64,000 nucleotides of DNA from Motiliproteus sp. (GTDB lineage: Bacteria; Pseudomonadota; Gammaproteobacteria; Pseudomonadales; Balneatricaceae): positions 62,001 to 126,000 of the forward strand of contig JAPHRD010000020.1 of assembly GCA_026196225.1 (NCBI GenBank). The letters are read 5' to 3'. The position numbers and the translations under genes were made by a program. The notes under the pieces are model-generated. The model ran no database searches. It had not been told where the DNA came from and saw only the letters and a program-made list of their open reading frames with translations. Numbering within the stretch: position 1 is the stretch's first letter; each line of letters starts with the position of its first letter. Positions 57,709 to 64,000 of the stretch are shown here, one piece after another.

Positions 57709-58036
57709 CGCCCTCTCCTTGGTTGTTCACCGGAGTATCCTGGCGCTTGCTCTCCCGCCCTTCAGGTGGCGCAGATTCGCTATCTTTCAGGTAGTAGTCT
57801 TCAGCCCGCATCACCAGCTTACGCAGCTCTTTTGCCAGCAAAACCAACAGGACACAGGCAACAAAACCGTACAGCGGGTAAAACCCCGGCAGCGACTCCC
57901 AGGGATGCTCCACATGACGATGGAGAATCAGATCCAAGCCAAACAGCAGCACACAGCTGGCCACCAACAACCGCACTACCAACTTAACGTTGCTAGGGTT
58001 ATCAAACAGGAAACGCTTCTCGGGACCCTGACTCAT
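57701..58036 (-). CDS. Small two-helix membrane protein in the mrp operon
   Basis: A 111-residue protein with two helices (~20-42 and 57-75) and a charged C-terminus with SAPPEGRESKRQ. It overlaps both neighbouring D-type genes (ATGA with the previous one, 8 bp with the next), so it belongs to the same unit. It is not one of the seven classical Mrp subunits. Confidence 0.65.
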   Translation of the reverse strand: MSQGPEKRFLFDNPSNVKLVVRLLVASCVLLFGLDLILHRHVEHPWESLPGFYPLYGFVACVLLVLLAKELRKLVMRAEDYYLKDSESAPPEGRESKRQDTPVNNQGEGDV

Positions 58037-59544
58037 AAGGGAATAGCCCCCACATGCTCAAACAGTAGATCCGGTACAAAGAACAAAATAAGACAGGCTA
58101 GCGCGGTGATCGAGATAGCAATTAAACAGTTACGAGGGGCTTCATCGCCCAGCACCACTGGTTCCTGTTGTGTAGCAGGAGCCGCAGTAGGAGGTGCAGT
58201 ATGAGGTACTGTAAGAGGTTTAGTCGGGGCCAGGAAAAATGCCCGAACCGGGATCGACAGCAGATAGATCAAATTTAGCAGCGAGCTAATCAGCAACACG
58301 GCGGTCAGCACCATCAGGCCACTATCCAGAGTCCCCTGCAAAAGCAGCCACTTGCTCCATGTTCCGCCCATAGGAGGCAGGCCGATAATTGAAAGGCTTG
58401 CGATAAGGAATGCAGCCATGGTCAAGGGCATCCTCCGGCCCAAGCCATTTAGCTGGGATACGTCCGTTTTATGGACTGCCACCAAAATCGCACCAGCGCA
58501 GAAGAACAACGTAATTTTGGCAAACGCGTGCATAACGATATGCATGCTGCTGCCCAACACGCCGGTGGCAACTCCAAGTAACGCCCCCATCACCACGTAT
58601 CCCAGCTGACTGACGGTTGAATAAGCCAGCCGCTTCTTCAAATTATCTCGGGTCATGGCCACGATCGATGCGGCAAGAATGGTAAATCCTGCCAGGTACG
58701 CCAGAAAGTGGGTGACCTCCAAGGTTTTTATGGTCTCAAGCCCGAACAGATAGATCACTATCTTCAGTACCGTAAACACCCCAGCTTTAACTACCGCCAC
58801 TGCATGAAGCAAAGCCGATACCGGTGTTGGAGCAACCATCGCTGCCGGAAGCCAGCGATGAAAGGGCATCAACGCCGCCTTGCCTGTTCCGAAAATGTAG
58901 AGCAGCAGCAACAGGCTTAAGGTACCAACTCCCAACTCAGTGGTCAGAATACCGCCAGGCTGAAAATCCAGTGTTCCCGTTAATTGCCAGGTCCAGATCA
59001 TCGCCGGCAACATAAATAGCATGGAAGTGGCCAGCAAAATTCCCAGGTAAACCCGTCCTGCTCGCTTGGCATCATCGTGCCCCTGATGGGTCACCAGTGG
59101 ATAGGTAGACAGCGTCAACAATTCATAGAAGACAAACAGGGTCAGCATATTGGCTGACATGGCAATCCCCATGGTGGCACTGATGGCGATGGCAAAGGCA
59201 CAGTAAAAACGGGTCTGATTCTTAGCTTTTTCGGCACGCATATAACCGATGGCATAGAGGGTAGTCACCGGCCACAAAAAGCCAGCGACCAAGGCAAACA
59301 GCACCCCTAAAGGTTCCGCCGATAAGGCTAACTCAAGACCGGGAAAAGGTTCCGCCAGAACCAGGTAGTTATCGCTGTCCGATAGATCTGCAGCACCCAG
59401 CGCCAGTACCACCAGTAACAATACTGCACCGACGGCCAGACTAATCGTCTCCCGCAGATTGGGATTACGACCACAAAACGCTACCAACACCGCAGCAATA
59501 AGCGGTACTGCAATCATCAATCCCATCAGCAGCGAGATATTCAT
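58033..59544 (-). CDS. MrpD-type antiporter subunit (second D-like copy)
   Basis: A 503-residue NuoM/MrpD-like protein with ~13 helices. Conserved parts are LFVFYELLTLSTYPLV (Glu in TM5), GTGKAALMPFHRWLPAAM (Lys in TM7), HAVAVVKAGVF and HAFAKITLFFCAG. It should form one of the proton channels. It overlaps the previous D gene by 4 bp (59541-59544). Confidence 0.87.
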   Translation of the reverse strand: MNISLLMGLMIAVPLIAAVLVAFCGRNPNLRETISLAVGAVLLLVVLALGAADLSDSDNYLVLAEPFPGLELALSAEPLGVLFALVAGFLWPVTTLYAIGYMRAEKAKNQTRFYCAFAIAISATMGIAMSANMLTLFVFYELLTLSTYPLVTHQGHDDAKRAGRVYLGILLATSMLFMLPAMIWTWQLTGTLDFQPGGILTTELGVGTLSLLLLLYIFGTGKAALMPFHRWLPAAMVAPTPVSALLHAVAVVKAGVFTVLKIVIYLFGLETIKTLEVTHFLAYLAGFTILAASIVAMTRDNLKKRLAYSTVSQLGYVVMGALLGVATGVLGSSMHIVMHAFAKITLFFCAGAILVAVHKTDVSQLNGLGRRMPLTMAAFLIASLSIIGLPPMGGTWSKWLLLQGTLDSGLMVLTAVLLISSLLNLIYLLSIPVRAFFLAPTKPLTVPHTAPPTAAPATQQEPVVLGDEAPRNCLIAISITALACLILFFVPDLLFEHVGAIPL

Positions 59545-61022
59545 GGATGAGCCCCCAGCAATGCCTGGGTGGCCTGCTCAGCCAAGCCTACGGTTAGGTC
59601 AGTGTCGATTCCAAAATAGATATTGGCGGCCACCAGTATCCACAGGGGGATAAGCAGCTGAATCGGCGCCTCTGCCGCGGCAGCATTAGGGTTTTCGGGC
59701 TGTTTAAAATAAATCTCCTCCAACATCTTCCACATGTAGATCAAGGCCATTAAAGAGCCGATCAAAATCAGCACGACCAGCGCCCACAGATGCTGCTCCA
59801 GAGCACTGGAGAGCAGATACCATTTACTGACAAATCCAGCAGTCAGAGGCACTCCGATCAAGCTCAAACCCGCCAAGCTGAAAGCCGCCATGGTCCAAGG
59901 CATCGTACGCCCCAGACCACGCAAATGATGAAGATGAAATCCCCCCACATGGATCACCACGGGCACGATCGCCAAAAATAGCGCACTCTTCATCAAGGCA
60001 TGGTTAAAGAGATGAAGCATGGCAGCAGTCACCCCGGCAGCTGACGCCAGCCCCAGAGCCATCGCCATATATCCCAACTGGGCAACGCTGGAGTAGGCCA
60101 ATAGTCGTTTAACGTTGTCCTCCATCACCGCCATCATGGAGGCAAAAAGGACACCGCTACCGCCGAGAATCAGCAGTAAACGATCCAGCGGCATCTGCTC
60201 AAGCGCAAAGTTTATTCCGAAGATCCCCAGAGTTACCCGCAACAGCATATACACGGCTACTTTGGTGGCGGTACCAGCCAACAACGCACTAATGATGGCC
60301 GGCGCAAAGGTGTAAGCATTGGGCAGCCAAAAATGCAGTGGAAACAGCGCCAGCTTCAATCCGATTCCCACTATAAAGAATGCGAAGCCAGCTCGAACTG
60401 TGGAAGTATCCGTTAGCGCCGGCAACCGCTCACTCATATCCTGCATATTGAGAGTGCCGGTCATCATGTAAAGAAAACCGATCCCGACCAAAATAAAGGA
60501 CGCTCCGATGCTGCCCATGATCAGATATTGAAAAGCAGCCCTCAGGGCCCGGCGATCTTTACCCATACTGATCAATGCATAGGAAGCTAGCGAAGAGATC
60601 TCTAGGAAAACGAACAGATTGAAAGCATCGGCGGTAAGGATAATGCCAAAAAAGCCACTCAGCGCTAGCAGAATAAGGGCACAAAAATAGCTGACCTTAT
60701 CTTCTGTCACTTCCTGGGGAATTTTGTGACCGCCACTGAGCACCAGCGCCGAAATACCACAGACCAATAGCAAAACAAACACCGACAACAGATCAAGATG
60801 ATAGGCAATCCCCCAGGGTGGCTCCCAGCCTCCGAACTGATAGTCGATCGGACCGCTATCGACTACTTGTGACAACAGTTGCACAGATATAGCAGTGCAG
60901 ATCCACACCACCAACAACATCAGCAGCTTTGCTCGTCCACCGTTACCAGCAATAACGCACAAGGGGGATGCTAATAGCGGCAAAATCACCACGATCATTG
61001 GCAGCTGCTGGGCAAGCGTCAC
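59541..61022 (-). CDS. mrpD: MrpD-type antiporter subunit (first D-like copy)
   Basis: A 493-residue MrpD. The GTG at 61022 is preferred: a GGAGG lies six bases upstream, whereas the in-frame TTG at 61046 has no such site. Key regions are LFVFLEISSLASYALI (Glu), FPLHFWLPNAYTFAP (Lys region) and LFNHALMKSALF. It is the copy next to mrpC, in the classical position. Confidence 0.9.
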   Translation of the reverse strand: MTLAQQLPMIVVILPLLASPLCVIAGNGGRAKLLMLLVVWICTAISVQLLSQVVDSGPIDYQFGGWEPPWGIAYHLDLLSVFVLLLVCGISALVLSGGHKIPQEVTEDKVSYFCALILLALSGFFGIILTADAFNLFVFLEISSLASYALISMGKDRRALRAAFQYLIMGSIGASFILVGIGFLYMMTGTLNMQDMSERLPALTDTSTVRAGFAFFIVGIGLKLALFPLHFWLPNAYTFAPAIISALLAGTATKVAVYMLLRVTLGIFGINFALEQMPLDRLLLILGGSGVLFASMMAVMEDNVKRLLAYSSVAQLGYMAMALGLASAAGVTAAMLHLFNHALMKSALFLAIVPVVIHVGGFHLHHLRGLGRTMPWTMAAFSLAGLSLIGVPLTAGFVSKWYLLSSALEQHLWALVVLILIGSLMALIYMWKMLEEIYFKQPENPNAAAAEAPIQLLIPLWILVAANIYFGIDTDLTVGLAEQATQALLGAHP

Positions 61023-61058
61023 TGACCACCTCCGAACCTGCTGCAAAGTTCCAGAAGA

Positions 61059-61445
61059 TCAGGCATCACCGACCTCCGTCGGTTCAACGCCATCGGCAGT
61101 GTCCAGATCACGTTCCTCAACGCTGCCGTAGCTTTCTCGAATTCTTACCGCTAACGCCAACCCCACCGACAGCGTAGCCACGCCAACAACAATCGCGGTA
61201 AGAATCAGAACATGGGGGAGTGGATTGGAGTATTGACTTACCCCTTCGGTGACAATCGGTACAAAGCCATCGTCTACTTTGCCCATAGAGATATAAAATA
61301 CAAAAATTGAGGTCTGAAATAACGATAACCCCACCAGCTTTTTGACCAGGTTGTGTTGAGCAATCACCACATAAAGACCACTCATCATCAGCACCACCAC
61401 CATCCAATAATTGAACAGCCCTAGGGTTTCTGACATGGACGACAC
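61059..61445 (-). CDS. mrpC: MrpC antiporter subunit (NuoK-like)
   Basis: A 128-residue NuoK/MnhC-like protein with three helices (NYWMVVVLMMSGLYVVIA; VGLSLFQTSIFVFYIS; LTAIVVGVATLSVGLALAVRI) and Glu residues in the C-terminal tail. It overlaps the preceding gene by 25 bp. Confidence 0.92.
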   Translation of the reverse strand: MSSMSETLGLFNYWMVVVLMMSGLYVVIAQHNLVKKLVGLSLFQTSIFVFYISMGKVDDGFVPIVTEGVSQYSNPLPHVLILTAIVVGVATLSVGLALAVRIRESYGSVEERDLDTADGVEPTEVGDA

Positions 61446-62407
61446 CTCCTTCCTGCCAGCGCTTCGTAGATCAGCAGCACCACCGAAAATACCGTGAGTC
61501 CGACACCAAACTCCACCAACATAATCCCAATATGCTGACCTGCGACCGGGTCGGCACCCAGTACGTTGTAGTCAAGATAGGCCTCACCCATCAACGCCGT
61601 TGTTACTCCAACACCACCATAGAGCAACACCCCAGCACAGGCTCCCCAAATCAGACAGCGGACCGGAACCACCTGGCGAGTATCGTCACTACCAAAAACC
61701 AGATCGTAGAGAATAAATCCAGTGGCAAAAATCACCCCCGCCTGAAAGCCGCCACCAGCACCAAAATCACCGTGAAATTGAACATAGAGAGCGAACATCA
61801 GGATAAAAGGCAGCAAAATTTTTGTGACCACTCTCAGCACCAGATGGTGACCACTGGCGTTGCGACCTAGTCGCTGAGTGGGCTTATCCTCAAATCCCAA
61901 CAGCAACAGCACGGTTAAACCGGCCGTAAATATCACCACCGTCTCACCCAACGTATCGAAACCCCGATAGGAGGCCAGAACTGCCGTCACCATATTGGCA
62001 ACCCCCACCTCAATGGGACCCTGTTCGATATAGCGTTGCGATACATGGCCATGGACCGGCGCATCTGCAAGCCCCATCAGAGGAGCATCAGACATGCCGT
62101 AAACCAGCGCCCCCCCCGTTATCAAAACCACCACAACGGGTAGCCAGCGACGCCGCTCTATTAAATGCTCCTCCTGCACCTCAAAGCGGTCGATACAGCG
62201 AAGGGTAGAAAGGAATAGTACCGTCGTCACACCGGCGCCTACGGCGGCTTCAGTGAAGGCCACATCAACCGCATCCAAGGCCATAAACAGACCTGCGGCC
62301 AAAAAGCTATAGATACCGGAAAGCATCGCCACTGCAAACAGATCTCGCATGCGAATAGCCGCGAAGGCCACCATAATCATAAACCCCAGCAGCACGACAT
62401 TAATCAA
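61421..62407 (-). CDS. mrpB: Fused MbhD-like (DUF4040) and MrpB subunit
   Basis: A 328-residue fusion. Residues 1-~80 match the MbhD/DUF4040 helices that normally form the C-terminal part of MrpA (AAIRMRDLFAVAMLSG, AFTEAAVGAGVTTVLFL with its Glu). After a linker and an MbhE-like pair of helices, ~190-320 match MrpB (MFALYVQFHGDFGAGGGFQ). So the parts of MrpA outside its antiporter domain sit here, while the antiporter part is provided by separate D-type genes. Confidence 0.85.
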   Translation of the reverse strand: MINVVLLGFMIMVAFAAIRMRDLFAVAMLSGIYSFLAAGLFMALDAVDVAFTEAAVGAGVTTVLFLSTLRCIDRFEVQEEHLIERRRWLPVVVVLITGGALVYGMSDAPLMGLADAPVHGHVSQRYIEQGPIEVGVANMVTAVLASYRGFDTLGETVVIFTAGLTVLLLLGFEDKPTQRLGRNASGHHLVLRVVTKILLPFILMFALYVQFHGDFGAGGGFQAGVIFATGFILYDLVFGSDDTRQVVPVRCLIWGACAGVLLYGGVGVTTALMGEAYLDYNVLGADPVAGQHIGIMLVEFGVGLTVFSVVLLIYEALAGRRCRPCQKP

Positions 62408-62862
62408 TTCTTCGATGACGGCCCCTCCCCTGAAGTTGATTTCTCAGAAGCCATTTTCCCAGAAGCCATGCCCTCTGAATCAATGCCCTCTGAATCAATG
62501 CCCTCTGAATCAATGCCCTCTGAATCAATGCCCTCTGAATCAATGCGCTCAGACTCCTCCCCAAAAATAACCGGGCGATGACCTCCGTGCAGCGCAGCCC
62601 GCGCCATGGCATGGGTCGCGGTAGGATTGGTGGCAAGAATAAAGGCCATTATCAGAACAACTTTCACTAGATCCAGGGTCCAACCCAGTTGCAACGCTAG
62701 GCCGCTTAACAGCAAGGGTGCTGCCAATGTTTCAGTGACACCCACGGCATGGACCCGGGTAAAGAAATCGGGGAACCGCAGCAATCCCACGCCCCCGGTG
62801 ATACAAAGCAGTCCACCCAGGACAAAACAGACCCAACTAATCAGATCCACCCAGCTGGGCAT
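62404..62862 (-). CDS. mrpG: MrpG antiporter subunit with repeat tail
   Basis: A 152-residue MnhG/MrpG with three helices (VCFVLGGLLCITGGVGLLRFPDFFTRVHA... core) followed by a hydrophilic C-terminal tail of Glu-Gly-Ile-Asp-Ser repeats (~115-140) coded by five exact 15-bp repeats. The tail is absent from typical MrpG (~110-120 residues). It overlaps mrpF (TGATG) and mrpB (4 bp). Confidence 0.9.
   Translation of the reverse strand: MPSWVDLISWVCFVLGGLLCITGGVGLLRFPDFFTRVHAVGVTETLAAPLLLSGLALQLGWTLDLVKVVLIMAFILATNPTATHAMARAALHGGHRPVIFGEESERIDSEGIDSEGIDSEGIDSEGIDSEGMASGKMASEKSTSGEGPSSKN
62468..62542. repeat. 15-bp tandem repeat in mrpG
   Basis: ATGCCCTCTGAATCA occurs five times without a mismatch (62468-62542), followed by one decayed copy (62543-62557). 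On the minus strand it encodes the EGIDS repeats at the MrpG C-terminus. The unit is a multiple of three, so copy number can change in frame. Confidence 0.95.
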
Positions 62863-63146
62863 CAGCGCTCCCCTCCATCCTGGACATCGCAGCTAGCCTG
62901 ATCGCTGTACTCAAAAAAACGCATTACAGCGATGGTGCCGACAAAATTGGTGAGAGCGTAGAGCAGTGCCACATCCAGAAAGGCGGGCCAAGACAGCACA
63001 TAGCCACCCACGGCAATCAGCAAAACGGTTTTAGTGCCAAAAACATTCGCCGCCAGCATACGGTCGTAGACACTGGGGCCGATAAACGCGCGGATCAATG
63101 CCAGGGCCATAGTCACCAAGATGGCGATCACTGCTGCGTAATACAT
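62862..63146 (-). CDS. mrpF: MrpF antiporter subunit
   Basis: A 94-residue three-helix subunit from the ATG at 63146 (MYYAAVIAILVTMAL), which fits the family start. An in-frame GTG at 63164 lies inside the inserted palindromic element and would add residues LTGSN foreign to the family. MrpF signatures are GPSVYDRMLA and FLDVALLYALTNFVGTIA. A weak CAGG eight bases upstream may be the ribosome site and would be supplied by the element. Confidence 0.88.
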   Translation of the reverse strand: MYYAAVIAILVTMALALIRAFIGPSVYDRMLAANVFGTKTVLLIAVGGYVLSWPAFLDVALLYALTNFVGTIAVMRFFEYSDQASCDVQDGGER

Positions 63147-63151
63147 ATTAG

Positions 63152-63412
63152 AGCCTGTTAACACTTATATGATTGACGCGACAGCGACCATTTTCTCGCA
63201 AGACAAGGCGCTGTGAGCGTAGTGTAGTTGCTCTACTCAAGCGAGAAGCAACGCTGAATTGCGGGAAAATGGTCCTGTCCCTTTGGGTTGCGCCTGTCAT
63301 CAGGCTGCGCTGTGTTATTCGTCGACTATTTGGAGTCACCAAACTTCTCTCCTCATGCCTTGCTCAGCCTTATGACAGACGACAACGCGTCCAATCGGCT
63401 AGGTATTAACAA
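63152..63412. mobile_element. MITE-like palindromic element between mrpE and mrpF
   Basis: A ~261-bp non-coding insert. Outer ends are inverted repeats, AGCCTGTTAACAC (63152-63164) and the complement of AGCTTGTTAATAC (63400-63412), 11 of 13 matching. Inside lies a stronger pair: 63180-63201 and 63259-63279 match inversely except for one base and one indel. Further hairpins include CCTG-TCAT-CAGG near 63295-63304. There is no ORF with any recognisable product, and no clear target duplication. It resembles the palindromic intergenic repeats of marine gammaproteobacteria (inference). Confidence 0.6.
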
Positions 63413-63413
63413 G

Positions 63414-63881
63414 CTATATCCCTATACGACGAATACGTCGCTCCATATCCCCTTCAAGCAGCTCCAGCAGCGCCTCTTCACTCAACGAGTGAACGACGAA
63501 GTGATCTTCTTCGACATCGACCGTTAACGTGCCTGGGGTCAAGGTAATAGAGTTGGCGTAGAAGGTAGTTTCCAGAACAGAACTGATATTGGTATCCAGC
63601 CGACGCCAGGTTGGCTGGATAGGAAGATTCGGATCCCAGATACGGCGAGCCACATCTATATTCGACTTAACCACCTGCCACAGCAACCAGAACCCATACA
63701 GGATCACAGCAGGTATGCGACTGATCGTGCGTACTTCCTTGTCGACCTGGTCCATTCTCCAAAGCAACCAGACCACCAGCAAGGCTGAGAAGATCCCCAA
63801 GCTGATCAACAAGATGGTGAAATATCCCGACAGCAATAGCCAAAATAGAAACACACTGGTAAAGGTCGCCAGATAGTGCAT
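63414..63881 (-). CDS. mrpE: MrpE antiporter subunit
   Basis: A 155-residue MnhE/MrpE. The ATG at 63881 (MHYLATFTSV) is preferred because GGGGGAG lies eight bases upstream; the in-frame GTG at 63905 has no such site. Two N-terminal helices are followed by a cytosolic domain with the family's NSITLTPGTLTVDVEEDHFVVHSL core. The TAG stop (63416-63414) abuts the end of the palindromic element. First gene of the operon; its promoter must lie in 63882-64000, where I see only AT-rich sequence. Confidence 0.92.
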   Translation of the reverse strand: MHYLATFTSVFLFWLLLSGYFTILLISLGIFSALLVVWLLWRMDQVDKEVRTISRIPAVILYGFWLLWQVVKSNIDVARRIWDPNLPIQPTWRRLDTNISSVLETTFYANSITLTPGTLTVDVEEDHFVVHSLSEEALLELLEGDMERRIRRIGI

Positions 63882-64000
63882 AGGCCCACTCCCCCAAAAG
63901 CTCACATAACAGCAACAGTTATATAGCTTAGATCAGGATGTAACATAATGTAGAAACAACAGCTTAGATATGTATAACGATATTATCAGAAAGGCTGGTT

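Noticed and set aside
62468-62557. A CRISPR-like short repeat array.
   Set aside because: Units are directly adjacent with no spacers, and translate in frame as part of mrpG.
63173-63527. Two short open frames (78-79 codons) across the palindromic element and the mrpE end.
   Set aside because: They lie in inverted-repeat DNA or antisense to mrpE, and match nothing recognisable.

Overview
The window reads as chromosome of a free-living, heterotrophic, facultatively denitrifying gammaproteobacterium. The gene content (periplasmic nitrate reductase, valine degradation under MmsR and LiuR-type control, an Mrp-type Na+/H+ antiporter, PqiABC, prfB-lysS) and moderate GC suggest a marine Oceanospirillales-like lineage. 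That placement is inference; no rRNA or tRNA gene is present to confirm it. No prophage, insertion sequence, CRISPR array or tRNA was found.

Layout. (1) 1-14.9 kb: a METTL25-like methyltransferase, an HTH regulator divergent from a three-part LplT-PlsC-acyl-ACP synthetase fusion, an exosortase-type N-acyltransferase, PEP carboxylase, a periplasmic coiled-coil protein, a Kef-type K+/H+ antiporter, and a Wzz-like chain-length protein with a C-terminal tyrosine-recombinase-like domain that has lost its catalytic arginines. (2) 14.9-25.9 kb: two consecutive nap operons on the minus strand, napFDAGHBC and napFDABC, each preceded by a perfect FNR/Anr box at class II spacing. (3) 26.1-31.5 kb: endonuclease IV and a 1432-residue Cache-PAS-GGDEF-EAL-REC-hemerythrin protein. 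(4) 31.6-46.4 kb: branched-chain acyl-CoA catabolism. An SDR and a propionyl-CoA-synthetase-like enzyme are followed by a full isobutyryl-CoA to propionyl-CoA set (mmsB, HIBYL-CoA hydrolase, enoyl-CoA hydratase, acyl-CoA dehydrogenase, mmsA) with a divergent AraC-type mmsR. A thiolase, a MerR-type LiuR-like regulator, an acyl-CoA ligase and a methyltransferase come next. Four LiuR-like palindromes mark this regulon. (5) 46.5-55.9 kb: pqiABC, yaeQ, ung, lysS, prfB and small membrane proteins. (6) 56-63.9 kb: a minus-strand Mrp/Mbh-like antiporter operon (E-F-G-[MbhD-B]-C-D-D-x-D) with three D-type subunits and no MrpA. A palindromic MITE-like element sits between mrpE and mrpF.

How it fits together. 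The nap operons couple quinol oxidation (NapC, and NapGH in one copy) to periplasmic nitrate reduction under low oxygen. The hemerythrin-bearing c-di-GMP enzyme may add oxygen or redox sensing. The mms and liu-like genes feed acetyl-CoA and propionyl-CoA into central metabolism, and PEP carboxylase supplies oxaloacetate. The Mrp complex handles Na+/H+ exchange.

The best candidates for something undescribed are the Wzz-pseudorecombinase fusion, the GGDEF-EAL-REC-hemerythrin chain with one altered iron ligand, the paired nap operons with matching promoters, and the element inside the mrp operon.
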